Assembly (NCBI RefSeq): GCF_004208635.1
Contig: NZ_CP035806.1
Span: 3,286,001-3,350,000 of the forward strand
DNA length: 64,000 bases
From: Leucobacter triazinivorans
GTDB lineage: Bacteria; Actinomycetota; Actinomycetes; Actinomycetales; Microbacteriaceae
Direction: 5' to 3'
Shown: one piece after another, positions 44,660-52,398 of the stretch
How positions within the stretch are numbered: the first letter of the stretch is position 1
Layout: every line of letters begins with the position of its first letter
The notes under the pieces: generated by a model
Database searches by the model: none
What the model was told of the DNA's origin: nothing
What the model saw: the letters and a program-made list of their open reading frames with translations, nothing else
Made by a program: the position numbers and the translations under genes

Positions 44660-46033
44660 TCAGATCGCGCGGCCGGGGGTGAGGATCCCGCGCGGATCCA
44701 GCGCGTCCTTGATGGCCTGCTGCACCGCCAGCGCCGTATCGTCGAGCTGCCACGGGAGTTCGTGCCGCTTCACGGAACCGATGCCGTGCTCGCCCGAGAT
44801 CGTGCCGTCGAGGGAGAGCGCGAGACGAGTGATGTCGTCGATGACGGCGTCGGCCGCGCGGATGCCCGGGGCGTCATCGGGGGACTCGACGGTGCTGTGC
44901 AGATTGCCATCTCCGGCGTGCGCCACGGTCGAGACGCGGAGACCGTGCCTGGCGGAGATCTCCGCGACGCCGTGGAACATCTCGGCGAGCCGGGCGACCG
45001 GCACCCCCACATCGCAGGAGATCTTGAGCCCCCGCGCGTTGAGCGCCGGATTGGAGAGGCGCCGCGCCTCGAGGAGCGCGTCGGACTCCGAGATCTCGGT
45101 GTCGGTCGCCCCGTGCGCAGCGCAGATGGCGGTGACGATCCCGGCTGCCGTCTCGGCGTCGGCGCCGACCGTCTGACCGACCAGCATCGCGCCCGCGGGC
45201 ACCACGAGCCCGCTCGGACGGAACGACTCGATGATCTCGACGCTGAGCGCGTCCATGAGTTCGAGCACCTCGACCTGTGCGGGGCCGCCCACGATCGCGG
45301 TGACGGCGCGGCCCGCATCCTCGAGGCGATCGAAGCTCGCCCGGAAGGTGCGGGGGAGCCCCTCGCGAACCGGCTTCAGGCGCACCGTCGCTTCGGTGAC
45401 GACCCCGAGCGTGCCTTCCGAGCCCACGAAGAGGCTGGTGAGATCGTACCCGACCGCGTTCTTCCGGGTGCGCGCGCCGGTGCGCATCACCCGGCCGTCG
45501 GCCAGCACGACCTCGAGACCCGCGACCGAGTCGGAGGTCACGCCGTGAGCGACGCAGCGCAGCCCGCCCGCGTTCGTCGCGATGTTGCCGCCCACGGTGC
45601 ACAGACGCGCGCTCGCGGGATCGGGCGGGAAGAAGAGGCCCTGCTCTCGGCAGGCGTCGTCGAGTTCGCCGGTGATGACCCCCGGCTGCACCACGGCGAT
45701 GCGATTCGCGGAGTCGATCTCGAGGATCCGACTCATGCGCTCGAGCGAGACGATGATGCCGCCCGCATAGGCCATGGCGCCGCCGGTGAGACCCGTGCCA
45801 GCGCCGCGCACGCTGACGGGCACGCGCGCGGCGTGCGCCCAGGCGAGCGCCGCCGAGACGTCGGCGGTCGTCTCGGCGAGCACCAGGGCGCGCGGCGCTC
45901 CATCGGCCACCGCTCGCGAGCTATCGCGCGCATAGGGCGCTATCAACTCGGGATCGATCACGAGTCGTTCGCCCAGCGCGTCGCGCAACGCGCCGAGTCC
46001 GTCCGCACCGAGTCCGTCCGCGCCGCCGTCCAT
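44660..46033 (-). CDS. FAD-linked oxidase, GlcD/D-lactate dehydrogenase-like
   Basis: Flavoprotein of 457 residues that oxidises a 2-hydroxy acid (glycolate, D-lactate or 2-hydroxyglutarate). It has an N-terminal PCMH FAD-binding domain (about 35-215; VSVRGAGTGLTGGA, CTVGGNIATNAGGLRCVAHG, GYDLTSLFVGSEGTLGVVTEA) and a C-terminal FAD-oxidase domain (about 220-457) with the metal/active-site histidines in HAGDGNLHSTV and GEHGIGSVKRHEL. The substrate cannot be settled. GGAGG precedes the ATG. It ends 163 bases from pdxY; that gap contains only GGCCGGCCC repeats. Confidence 0.9.
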   Translation of the reverse strand: MDGGADGLGADGLGALRDALGERLVIDPELIAPYARDSSRAVADGAPRALVLAETTADVSAALAWAHAARVPVSVRGAGTGLTGGAMAYAGGIIVSLERMSRILEIDSANRIAVVQPGVITGELDDACREQGLFFPPDPASARLCTVGGNIATNAGGLRCVAHGVTSDSVAGLEVVLADGRVMRTGARTRKNAVGYDLTSLFVGSEGTLGVVTEATVRLKPVREGLPRTFRASFDRLEDAGRAVTAIVGGPAQVEVLELMDALSVEIIESFRPSGLVVPAGAMLVGQTVGADAETAAGIVTAICAAHGATDTEISESDALLEARRLSNPALNARGLKISCDVGVPVARLAEMFHGVAEISARHGLRVSTVAHAGDGNLHSTVESPDDAPGIRAADAVIDDITRLALSLDGTISGEHGIGSVKRHELPWQLDDTALAVQQAIKDALDPRGILTPGRAI

Positions 46034-46163
46034 GCCGCCTCCTTCGCGCCCGGTCAGCCGGGTTCTTCTCAGGCTATCGTGCGGCCCCGGGCCGCGCCGG
46101 GTTCGCGGGCGCCCCGGGCACGCGGGCGCTCAGGCGTGCGGAGCCCCGTGAGAGGATGGCCGA

Positions 46164-47153
46164 GTGCACGCGGGGAGAGACGAGCAGGGCGACGCGCCGG
46201 GGAGTGCCCGTGCCGTCGCCCGCGAGACGCGCGCAGCGGGCGGGGCGGGGCGCTACGCCCCGAGCCCCTCGGGAGACCTCCACCTCGGCAATCTGCGCAC
46301 GGCGCTCTTGGCCTGGCTCTTCGCGCGCGCGAGCGACCGACGCTTCCTCATGCGGATCGAGGATCTCGACCGCGCGCGCGACGCGGGCGCCGCCGCACGA
46401 CAACTGCGCGATCTCGAACGCATCGGGCTCGACTGGGACGGGGACCCCGTGCTGCAGAGCGAGCGCGGCGCGGCGCACGACGCCGCCATCGCCGCACTGG
46501 ACGCCGCAGGGCTCGTGTACGAGTGCACCTGCACCCGCCGCGACATCCTCTCGGCGCCGAGCGCCCCGCACGCGCCGCCCGGCGCCTATCCCGGAACCTG
46601 CCGCGACCTGAGCGCCGCCGAGCGCAGTGCCGCCCGGGCGAGGATCGCGCCGCGCCTGCCGGCGCTGCGCCTGCGCACCGACGTTTCCGAGCTGGTTTTC
46701 GACGACCTGCTCCTCGGGCCGACGCGCGGCGACATCGACGACTTCGTGCTGCGCCGGGGCGACGGAACGGCGGCCTACAACCTCGCGGTCGTGGTGGACG
46801 ACGCGGCCATGGGGGTCGATCAGATCGTGCGCGGCGACGATCTCGCGTCGTCGACGCCGCGCCAGATCCTCCTGCAGCACCTGCTGCGTCTTCCCGCGCC
46901 CCCGGCTGTCGAGTACGCGCACGTGCCGCTGGTCCTGGGGCCGAGCGGCGCTCGACTCGCGAAGCGCGACGGCGCGGTGACCCTGGCCGAGCTGCGCGAG
47001 CGCGGCGTCGAGCCCCAGCGGGTCCTCGCCGCGCTCGCCGCATCGCTCGGGCTCGCGTCGGCGGGGGAGCGCGTCACGAGCGCCCGACTGCTCGACCGCT
47101 TCGACCCGGCGGCCCTCCCGCGGCAACCGTGGGTGTGGTCGGGGCGCGTCTAA
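46164..47153 (+). CDS. gluQ: glutamyl-Q tRNA(Asp) synthetase
   Basis: Truncated GluRS paralogue that attaches glutamate to queuosine in tRNA(Asp). The 329-residue product has the class I HIGH-like signature in YAPSPSGDLHLGNLRTAL (about residues 31-48), the zinc-binding cysteines CTCTRRD...YPGTC (about 114-146) and a KMSKS-like RLAKRDG (about 269). The anticodon-binding domain of GluRS is missing, as expected. GTG start. Its 3' end overlaps the GerW gene by four bases on the opposite strand. Confidence 0.9.
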   Translation: MHAGRDEQGDAPGSARAVARETRAAGGAGRYAPSPSGDLHLGNLRTALLAWLFARASDRRFLMRIEDLDRARDAGAAARQLRDLERIGLDWDGDPVLQSERGAAHDAAIAALDAAGLVYECTCTRRDILSAPSAPHAPPGAYPGTCRDLSAAERSAARARIAPRLPALRLRTDVSELVFDDLLLGPTRGDIDDFVLRRGDGTAAYNLAVVVDDAAMGVDQIVRGDDLASSTPRQILLQHLLRLPAPPAVEYAHVPLVLGPSGARLAKRDGAVTLAELRERGVEPQRVLAALAASLGLASAGERVTSARLLDRFDPAALPRQPWVWSGRV

Positions 47154-47491
47154 CGCTTGAGCGCGCGGATCACCCGCGCGAGCGCGCGACCCGCGACGCA
47201 CACGAAGGGCACGCCCACGACGAGCAGCGCGATCACGTTGGGCTCGAACCGGGTCACCCCGTCACGGGAGACGTAGGCGCCGACCGGCATGGCCATGCCG
47301 CCTCCGCCGCCTCCCGAGCCCTCGCCCTGGGCGTCTTCGACGCCTCCGCCGCCCTCTCCGGCGCCGAAGCCGTACGAGGCGCAGGCGACCGGGATGATGG
47401 TCGTGCCGTCGACCTCGATCGGGTCGCCGTAGGCCGTATGCACGCCGACCTGGGTGAGCGTGTCCGCGAGCTGCTTCGTGAGATGTGCCAT
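47150..47491 (-). CDS. GerW/YtfJ-like family protein
   Basis: A 113-residue protein resembling the GerW (YtfJ) sporulation family: an N-terminal helix (LTKQLADTLTQVGVHTAYG), the strand VDGTTIIPVACASYGFGAGEG, a Gly/Glu-rich loop (about residues 45-67) and a C-terminal transmembrane segment (about 83-100). The family is found in non-sporulating actinobacteria, where its role is unknown. The start is backed by TAGGGT-N6-ATG. Confidence 0.75.
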   Translation of the reverse strand: MAHLTKQLADTLTQVGVHTAYGDPIEVDGTTIIPVACASYGFGAGEGGGGVEDAQGEGSGGGGGGMAMPVGAYVSRDGVTRFEPNVIALLVVGVPFVCVAGRALARVIRALKR

Positions 47492-47497
47492 GCCCTC

Positions 47498-47503
47498 ACC
47501 CTA
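47498..47503 (-). promoter_or_regulatory. putative -10 box of the GerW-like gene (leaderless)
   Basis: On the minus strand TAGGGT, six bases, then the ATG at 47491. Confidence 0.45.
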
Positions 47504-47531
47504 CTCGCTCAGGGGCCGACGCGGCAGCCCC

Positions 47532-48386
47532 CTACCAGCCCTCTCCGACGCCGTCGCGGCCGCGGCGCGCCGGCTCGGCGAGCGGCCGCTTCGCCACGAC
47601 GTCGTCGCCGGAGGAGACGTGCTTGATCCGCCGGATCACCCACGGCACGAGGTGCTCGCGCGCCCACACGACATCCTCCTTGCGCGCGCGCCGCCAGTTC
47701 TGCACGGGCACGGGCGGGGGATCGAGCGGCGCGAGGTCGTGCGGCACGTTCAGCGCGTCGAGCGCGGCGCGCGCGATCGTGTGGTGGCCGAGCGCGTTGA
47801 GGTGCAGGCGATCGCCGGCCCAGAAGCGGCTGTCCTGCAGCTCTTCGAGCGCCCACTGGTCCACCACCACGCAATCGTGTCTGAGCGCGACCTTGCGGAC
47901 GTTCTCATTGAAGATCGCGACCTTGCCCCGGATCGTGCGGAACACCGGCTGGAACGCGGTGTCGACGCCGGTGAAGACCAGGACCGTCGCCCCGCCGGCC
48001 CCGAGTCGCTCGACGACCCGGTCGAGCTTCGCGGCCACCTCGTCGGGGTCGCTCCCGGGACGGATCACGTCGTTGCCGCCCGCGCAGATGCTGACGAGGT
48101 CCGGGCGCAGATCCAGCGCCGCATCGACCTGCTCGTCGGCGATCTGCTGGATCAGCTTGCCCCGCACCGCGAGGTTCGCGTACGCGAACTCCTCGTCGCG
48201 GTCGCTCAGCACCTCGGCGAAACGATCCGCCCAGCCGCGCAACCCGCCCGGGCTGTCGGCGTCCGGGTCGCCGACGCCCTCGGTGAAGGAATCGCCGATC
48301 GCGACGAACCGCGACCAGGGAAGTTCGATCCGATCCTCTGCCACTTCTTCATCCCCATTTCCGGGCGGAGCGCCCGCGTCGAGCAT
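47532..48386 (-). CDS. SGNH/GDSL-type hydrolase
   Basis: Predicted esterase or lipase-like enzyme of 284 residues. Block I is FVAIGDSFTEGVGDP (catalytic serine about residue 33), block II NLAVRGKLIQQ, block III CAGGNDVIRPG (oxyanion asparagine) and block V DRLHLNALGH with the D-H pair (about residues 190-200). No signal peptide is visible, so it is probably cytoplasmic. The substrate is unknown. Divergent from the helicase with only 33 bases between start codons. Confidence 0.88.
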   Translation of the reverse strand: MLDAGAPPGNGDEEVAEDRIELPWSRFVAIGDSFTEGVGDPDADSPGGLRGWADRFAEVLSDRDEEFAYANLAVRGKLIQQIADEQVDAALDLRPDLVSICAGGNDVIRPGSDPDEVAAKLDRVVERLGAGGATVLVFTGVDTAFQPVFRTIRGKVAIFNENVRKVALRHDCVVVDQWALEELQDSRFWAGDRLHLNALGHHTIARAALDALNVPHDLAPLDPPPVPVQNWRRARKEDVVWAREHLVPWVIRRIKHVSSGDDVVAKRPLAEPARRGRDGVGEGW

Positions 48387-48405
48387 GTGAGCATTCGTTA
48401 CCGAT

Positions 48406-48411
48406 TATCCT
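48406..48411 (+). promoter_or_regulatory. putative -10 box of the SF2 helicase gene
   Basis: TATCCT lies eight bases before the GTG at 48420, inside the 33-base divergent gap. It fits a leaderless or near-leaderless transcript. Confidence 0.4.
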
Positions 48412-48419
48412 AGAGCGCT

Positions 48420-50237
48420 GTGACAGATGCGGATCCCGAACTTCACCTTCCGGGGACCAGTGCAGCTGAGCACCTGCCTCCCGCTTATCCCGAGCGCGCC
48501 GCGCACGGCACCGCCGGCACGCTGCGCGCCTGGCAGGAGGAGGCGATCCGGCTGTACCTCGAGAAGGAGCCCCGAGACTTCCTGGCCTCGGCGACCCCCG
48601 GCGCCGGAAAGACCACGTTCGCGCTGCGGCTCGCCGCGATCCTGCGCTCCAACCACACCGTGAGCCAGATCGTGGTCGTCGCCCCGACGGAGCACCTGAA
48701 GTCGCAGTGGGCCGACGCCGCGGCGCGCGCGGGCATCCGGCTCAACCCCAGGTACACGAACAACGACGGACTGGGCTACGGTCGGCACTTCCACGGCGTC
48801 GCGGTGACGTACGCCCAGGTGGCGATGAAGCCGGTGCAGCACCGGCTGCTCACCGAGAGCGCCGACACGCTCGTGATCATGGACGAGGTGCACCACGGGG
48901 GCGACGCCCTCAGCTGGGGCGACGCGATCCGCGAGGCCTACGGATCGGCGAAGCGCCGCCTCTCGCTCACCGGCACCCCCTTCCGCTCGGACGACGCCCC
49001 GATCCCGTTCGTCGGCTACGCCCCGCAGGGCGACGGGTCCAGGATCTCGCTCACCGACTACGACTACGGGTACGGGCGCGCGCTCGCCGACGGGATCGTT
49101 CGGCCCGTGATCTTCATGGTCTACGCGGGCAAGATGCGCTGGCAGACCTCCGCGGGCGAGGAGATGGAGGCCTCGCTCGGCGAGGGGAACACGAAGGACA
49201 TCACGTCGCAGGCCTGGCGCACCGCGCTCGATCCGAACGGCGACTGGATCGCGAAGGTGCTGAGCGCCGCCGATCGCAGGCTGACCGAGGTGCGGCAGCA
49301 GATCCACGACGCGGGCGGGCTCGTCATCGCCACGGATCACGCCTCGGCCAAGGCCTATGCGCGGCAACTGCAGCAGATCACGGGCGAGGAGGTCGCCCTC
49401 ATCCTCTCGGACGACGACGGCGCCTCCGAGAAGATCGACGAGTTCTCGATGGGCAAGAACAAGATGCAGCGCTGGATGGTGGCGGTGCGCATGGTGTCCG
49501 AGGGCGTCGATGTGCCGCGTCTCGCCGTGGGCGTGTACGCCACGAGCTCGTCGACGCCGCTCTTCTTCGCCCAGGCGATCGGCCGCTTCGTGCGATCCCG
49601 GCGCCGCGGCGAGGTCGCCTCGGTGTTCATCCCCAACGTGCCCGCGCTCATGCAGCTCGCCGCCGAGCTCGAGAAGGAGCGCAACCACGTGCTCGAGGGG
49701 CCGAAGAGCGCCGAGGAGATGTGGGACGCGGAGGCGGCGCTCATGGCCGAAGCCGAGCGGGAGGACCGCGCCTCCTCGGAGCTCGAGGAAGCGGAGTTCG
49801 CGTACCAGGCGCTCGGATCCGACGCGTACTTCGACCGTGCGGTCTTCGACGGCGCCGAGTTCGGCGGCTACGCCGAGGTGGAGAGCGACGAGGAGCTCGA
49901 CTTCCTCGGCTTCCCGGGACTGCTCGAGCCGCAGGAGGTGCGTGCGCTCCTGCAGCAGCGCCAGGCGAAGCAGGCGCGGCGCTCGGCGACGCGGCAGGGG
50001 CTGCTCGAACATCCGCCCGAGCGCGCCGAGGCGCCCGAGGCGCTGCACCGCACCCTGGGCGAGCAGCGCAAGCTGCTCAACTCGCTCGTGGGGATGTACT
50101 CGAAGGTGTCGGGCGAACCGCACAAGGACATCCACAACGAGCTGCGCCGCGTGTGCGGCGGTCCGCCCGTGGCGCAGTCGTCCGTGACGCAGCTGCAGAA
50201 GCGCATCGAGCTGCTGCGCCGGCGACTGCGCCCGTAG
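48420..50237 (+). CDS. DEAD/DEAH-box (SF2) helicase
   Basis: A 605-residue ATP-dependent nucleic-acid helicase. Motifs: Q-like WQEEAI, Walker A TPGAGKT (about residues 60-66), Walker B IMDEVHHGGD (DEVH), motif III SLTGTPFRSD, then a C-terminal RecA domain with VSEGVDVPRL and the arginine-finger motif AIGRFVRSRRRGE. The last 130 residues are acidic and Gln/Arg-rich without a known domain. It resembles ComF-like/UvrB-type ResIII helicases widespread in actinobacteria; the cellular role is unknown. GTG start. Confidence 0.88.
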   Translation: MTDADPELHLPGTSAAEHLPPAYPERAAHGTAGTLRAWQEEAIRLYLEKEPRDFLASATPGAGKTTFALRLAAILRSNHTVSQIVVVAPTEHLKSQWADAAARAGIRLNPRYTNNDGLGYGRHFHGVAVTYAQVAMKPVQHRLLTESADTLVIMDEVHHGGDALSWGDAIREAYGSAKRRLSLTGTPFRSDDAPIPFVGYAPQGDGSRISLTDYDYGYGRALADGIVRPVIFMVYAGKMRWQTSAGEEMEASLGEGNTKDITSQAWRTALDPNGDWIAKVLSAADRRLTEVRQQIHDAGGLVIATDHASAKAYARQLQQITGEEVALILSDDDGASEKIDEFSMGKNKMQRWMVAVRMVSEGVDVPRLAVGVYATSSSTPLFFAQAIGRFVRSRRRGEVASVFIPNVPALMQLAAELEKERNHVLEGPKSAEEMWDAEAALMAEAEREDRASSELEEAEFAYQALGSDAYFDRAVFDGAEFGGYAEVESDEELDFLGFPGLLEPQEVRALLQQRQAKQARRSATRQGLLEHPPERAEAPEALHRTLGEQRKLLNSLVGMYSKVSGEPHKDIHNELRRVCGGPPVAQSSVTQLQKRIELLRRRLRP

Positions 50238-50309
50238 GGGTGCTGCGCGCCCGCGAGCGGCGCGCCCGCCTGCTGCGCGTGCGCCTGCTGCGCGTGCGGT
50301 CGCATCACG

Positions 50310-50315
50310 TAGCAT
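50310..50315 (+). promoter_or_regulatory. putative -10 box of ybaK (leaderless)
   Basis: TAGCAT overlaps an in-frame ATG at 50314 and lies seven bases before the GTG at 50323, which favours the GTG as the real start. Confidence 0.4.
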
Positions 50316-50322
50316 GTGGCGG

Positions 50323-50853
50323 GTGGCGAAGCAGAAGCGATCGAGTGAGGGTGCGGGAGCTGGAGCCGGCGCTGGAGCCGGCGCGACCCCGGCGACGGTG
50401 GCGCTCGTGCGCGCCGGGATCCCGTTCGAGGTGCGCGGATACGCGCACGCCGCCGCCGTGACCGACTTCGGGGGCGAGGCCGCCGCCGCGCTGGGGGTCG
50501 CTCCGGAGCGCGTGTTCAAGACGCTGCTCGCCGAGGTGGACGGCGTGCTCGCGGTCGGGATCGTGCCCGTCTCCGGCACGCTCGATCTCAAGGCGCTCGC
50601 CGCCGCCCTCGGGGGCAAACGGGCCGCGATGGCGGATCCCGCGCTGGCCGAGCGCAGGACGGGCTACGTGGTCGGCGGGATCAGCCCCATCGGGCAGCGC
50701 ACGTCCCTGCGCACCGTGCTCGACGTCTCGGCCCGCGAGCACGGCACGGTGCTGGTCTCGGGAGGCCGCCGCGGCCTCGATCTCGAGCTGCGCCCCGACG
50801 ATCTCGCGCGCGCCACCGCCGCGATCTGGGCGCGGATCGGCCGCGCGTCGTAG
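50323..50853 (+). CDS. ybaK: Cys-tRNA(Pro) deacylase YbaK
   Basis: Trans-editing enzyme that hydrolyses Cys mischarged on tRNA(Pro). The 176-residue product shows the YbaK core: RAGIPFEVRGYAH, ERVFKTLLAEVDG with the conserved lysine, the VPVSGTLDLKALAAAL region and GYVVGGISPIGQ, then the C-terminal VSGGRRGLDLEL. A short Ala/Gly repeat lies near the N-terminus. The start codon is uncertain: an ATG nine bases upstream is in frame, but it would sit inside the predicted -10 box. Confidence 0.9.
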   Translation: MAKQKRSSEGAGAGAGAGAGATPATVALVRAGIPFEVRGYAHAAAVTDFGGEAAAALGVAPERVFKTLLAEVDGVLAVGIVPVSGTLDLKALAAALGGKRAAMADPALAERRTGYVVGGISPIGQRTSLRTVLDVSAREHGTVLVSGGRRGLDLELRPDDLARATAAIWARIGRAS

Positions 50854-50967
50854 TCCGCTTCCGGGAGCGGGCGCTGCGACGCGCCCGGCGAGACGAGCCG
50901 GATTCGTGCCGGGGGAGCATCCGTGCTAAGTTATTCTCTGTTCGGCCGATGACGGTCCGGATCGTTC

Positions 50968-51053
50968 GCGCGGGTGGCGGAATTGGCAGACGCGCTAGCT
51001 TGAGGTGCTAGTGCCCGTATTAGGGCGTGGGGGTTCAAGTCCCCCCTCGCGCA
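50968..51053 (+). tRNA. tRNA-Leu (anticodon GAG)
   Basis: Class II tRNA of 86 bases: acceptor GCGCGGG pairs with CTCGCGC, D arm TGGCGGAATTGGCAGAC, anticodon loop TTGAGGT (GAG), a long variable arm GTGCCCGTATTAGGGCGT, and T arm GGGGGTTCAAGTCCCCC. Its 3' end from the T loop on is the attachment site of the integrated element. Confidence 0.96.
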
Positions 51054-51059
51054 CGCGAA
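51033..51059 (+). repeat. attL core (tRNA-Leu 3' end)
   Basis: 27 bases from GTTCAAG in the T loop to six bases past the discriminator; identical to 62296-62322. Homology then continues with 9 mismatches over 84 bases in total, covering the tRNA terminator. Confidence 0.9.
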
Positions 51060-51065
51060 TGAAAT

Positions 51066-51107
51066 GGCCCCTGACCTGGGATTTAGTTCTCCGGGTTGGG
51101 GGTCTTT
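51066..51107 (+). terminator. terminator of tRNA-Leu(GAG)
   Basis: Bases 51068-51077 (CCCCTGACCT) pair with 51093-51102 (GGGTTGGGGG) allowing G-U pairs, extended by two outer pairs, and are followed by TTT. A near-identical copy lies at 62329-62370. Confidence 0.6.
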
Positions 51108-51115
51108 CGCGTCGG

Positions 51116-51138
51116 AAGTGCTAGAAAAAGTGCTAAGC
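51116..51138. repeat. integrase arm-type site pair, left end
   Basis: AAGTGCTA, three bases, then AAAGTGCTAAGC: two direct copies of AGTGCTA. The same 23-base arrangement, differing only in the 3-base spacer, occurs inside the right end at 62158-62180. It overlaps the integrase stop codon. Confidence 0.75.
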
Positions 51139-52398
51139 CTTGCCGAGGTGGGCGGCGAAGCGGGTCACGGCCGCCCGCTGCATGGTCGGGGTGACGTGGG
51201 AGTAGATGTTCATTGTCGTGGTGATCGTTGAGTGACCCAAACGCTCTTGCACGACCTTGGGGTGCTCGCCGAGTTCGAGCAGGAGGGTCGCGTGGGTGTG
51301 ACGCAGCCCCTTGATCGTGACCCGGTGCATGGTGTCGTTCTTCTGGGTGAGCCACTTCATGCGGCGATCCCATCGGCTCGTCATCGCGTCGGGTGAGCGC
51401 AGCTTCCCGTCGTCGTCGCCGAAGATGTAGGCGTCGGCCTTAGCAAGCACGAATGCCAGTTCCGCGCGGGCGACCTTGTAGGAGGCGAGCACTTTGAGGG
51501 TGTCCTCGTCCACGTCGATCACGCGCGCGTTGCCGGTTTTCGGGGGCTTGGTCTTTGTCCAGTCGTCGGTATCGACCGCGCGGCGGATGCTGACGCGCAT
51601 CGCCTTGGTGTTGAGGTCGTTCCACTTCAGGGCGAGGGCTTCGCTGCGTCTCATGCCGGTGTAGGCGATGAGCCGCCATAGCGGGAACAGTTCGTCTTCC
51701 AGCTCGTCGCGGTTCCAGGTGAGGAACGTCTGCAACTGCTCCGCTGTCCAGGTGACGATTTCGGGTTTCTGCGCCCGTACCTCGCTCGTGGTCGGTGGCT
51801 TGACGGTGCGCTTCTTCTTCGACGGGTTCACGGTCAAGTGCCCATCGTCTATCGCGGCGTCGAGGATCGCGCCCAGGACGACATGCACCTTGTGGACGCT
51901 GTTGGCAGAGAGCGGCTTGCCCTTGCCGTAGGTGTCCTTGCGACCCGATTTCTCCAAGTCGCGGTAGTGGCGGGCGATTCTCGTGGCGGTGAGCTTGTCG
52001 AGCCGGATCATGCCGAGCTGGGGCCGGATATGGTTGCGGATGATCTTCTTGTACCCCGTGATCGTGGAGGCCGCGAGCTTCAACCCTGCCGCCCACTCGT
52101 CGGCGTAGACGCCGAGGGTGGGTACCTTGTTGCCGAACTTCTCGTTCTGCTTGCGCTGCTTCAAGGCCTCCTGCAAGGCGTCGTTGGCCTCGTCGGTGCT
52201 GGTGAACCCGGAGCGGGTGAGCCTGCGCGATCCCATCTCGGGGTACTCGGGGTCTTTCAGGACGTAGATCTGAAACCGCCACCGCCTGCCCTTACCGGTG
52301 TCGTAGGCCTGGATCGAGCCGGGCTGCCGGGAGCGTGAGCGCCGCTGCTGCTTCTCACCCCCGCCGCCCGCCTCGGCGGGCTGCTTGGTCGTGGTCAG
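51133..52398 (-). CDS. int: tyrosine recombinase/integrase
   Basis: Site-specific recombinase of the element, 421 residues. An N-terminal arm-binding (AP2-like) domain (about 30-90) precedes a SAM-like core-binding domain (about 100-190) and the catalytic domain (about 215-415), with the first arginine in AYTGMRRSEALALKW, the HxxR box in GLRHTHATLLLELG, the histidine in LGHSTITTTMNIYSH and the tyrosine in that same stretch (MNIYSH). The start is odd: no ATG, GTG or TTG suits. A CTG at 52398 overlaps the xre stop (CTGA) and has AAGGAG nine bases upstream, so I take it as a coupled CTG start. Adjacent to the tRNA, as expected. Confidence 0.92.
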   Translation of the reverse strand: MTTTKQPAEAGGGGEKQQRRSRSRQPGSIQAYDTGKGRRWRFQIYVLKDPEYPEMGSRRLTRSGFTSTDEANDALQEALKQRKQNEKFGNKVPTLGVYADEWAAGLKLAASTITGYKKIIRNHIRPQLGMIRLDKLTATRIARHYRDLEKSGRKDTYGKGKPLSANSVHKVHVVLGAILDAAIDDGHLTVNPSKKKRTVKPPTTSEVRAQKPEIVTWTAEQLQTFLTWNRDELEDELFPLWRLIAYTGMRRSEALALKWNDLNTKAMRVSIRRAVDTDDWTKTKPPKTGNARVIDVDEDTLKVLASYKVARAELAFVLAKADAYIFGDDDGKLRSPDAMTSRWDRRMKWLTQKNDTMHRVTIKGLRHTHATLLLELGEHPKVVQERLGHSTITTTMNIYSHVTPTMQRAAVTRFAAHLGKA

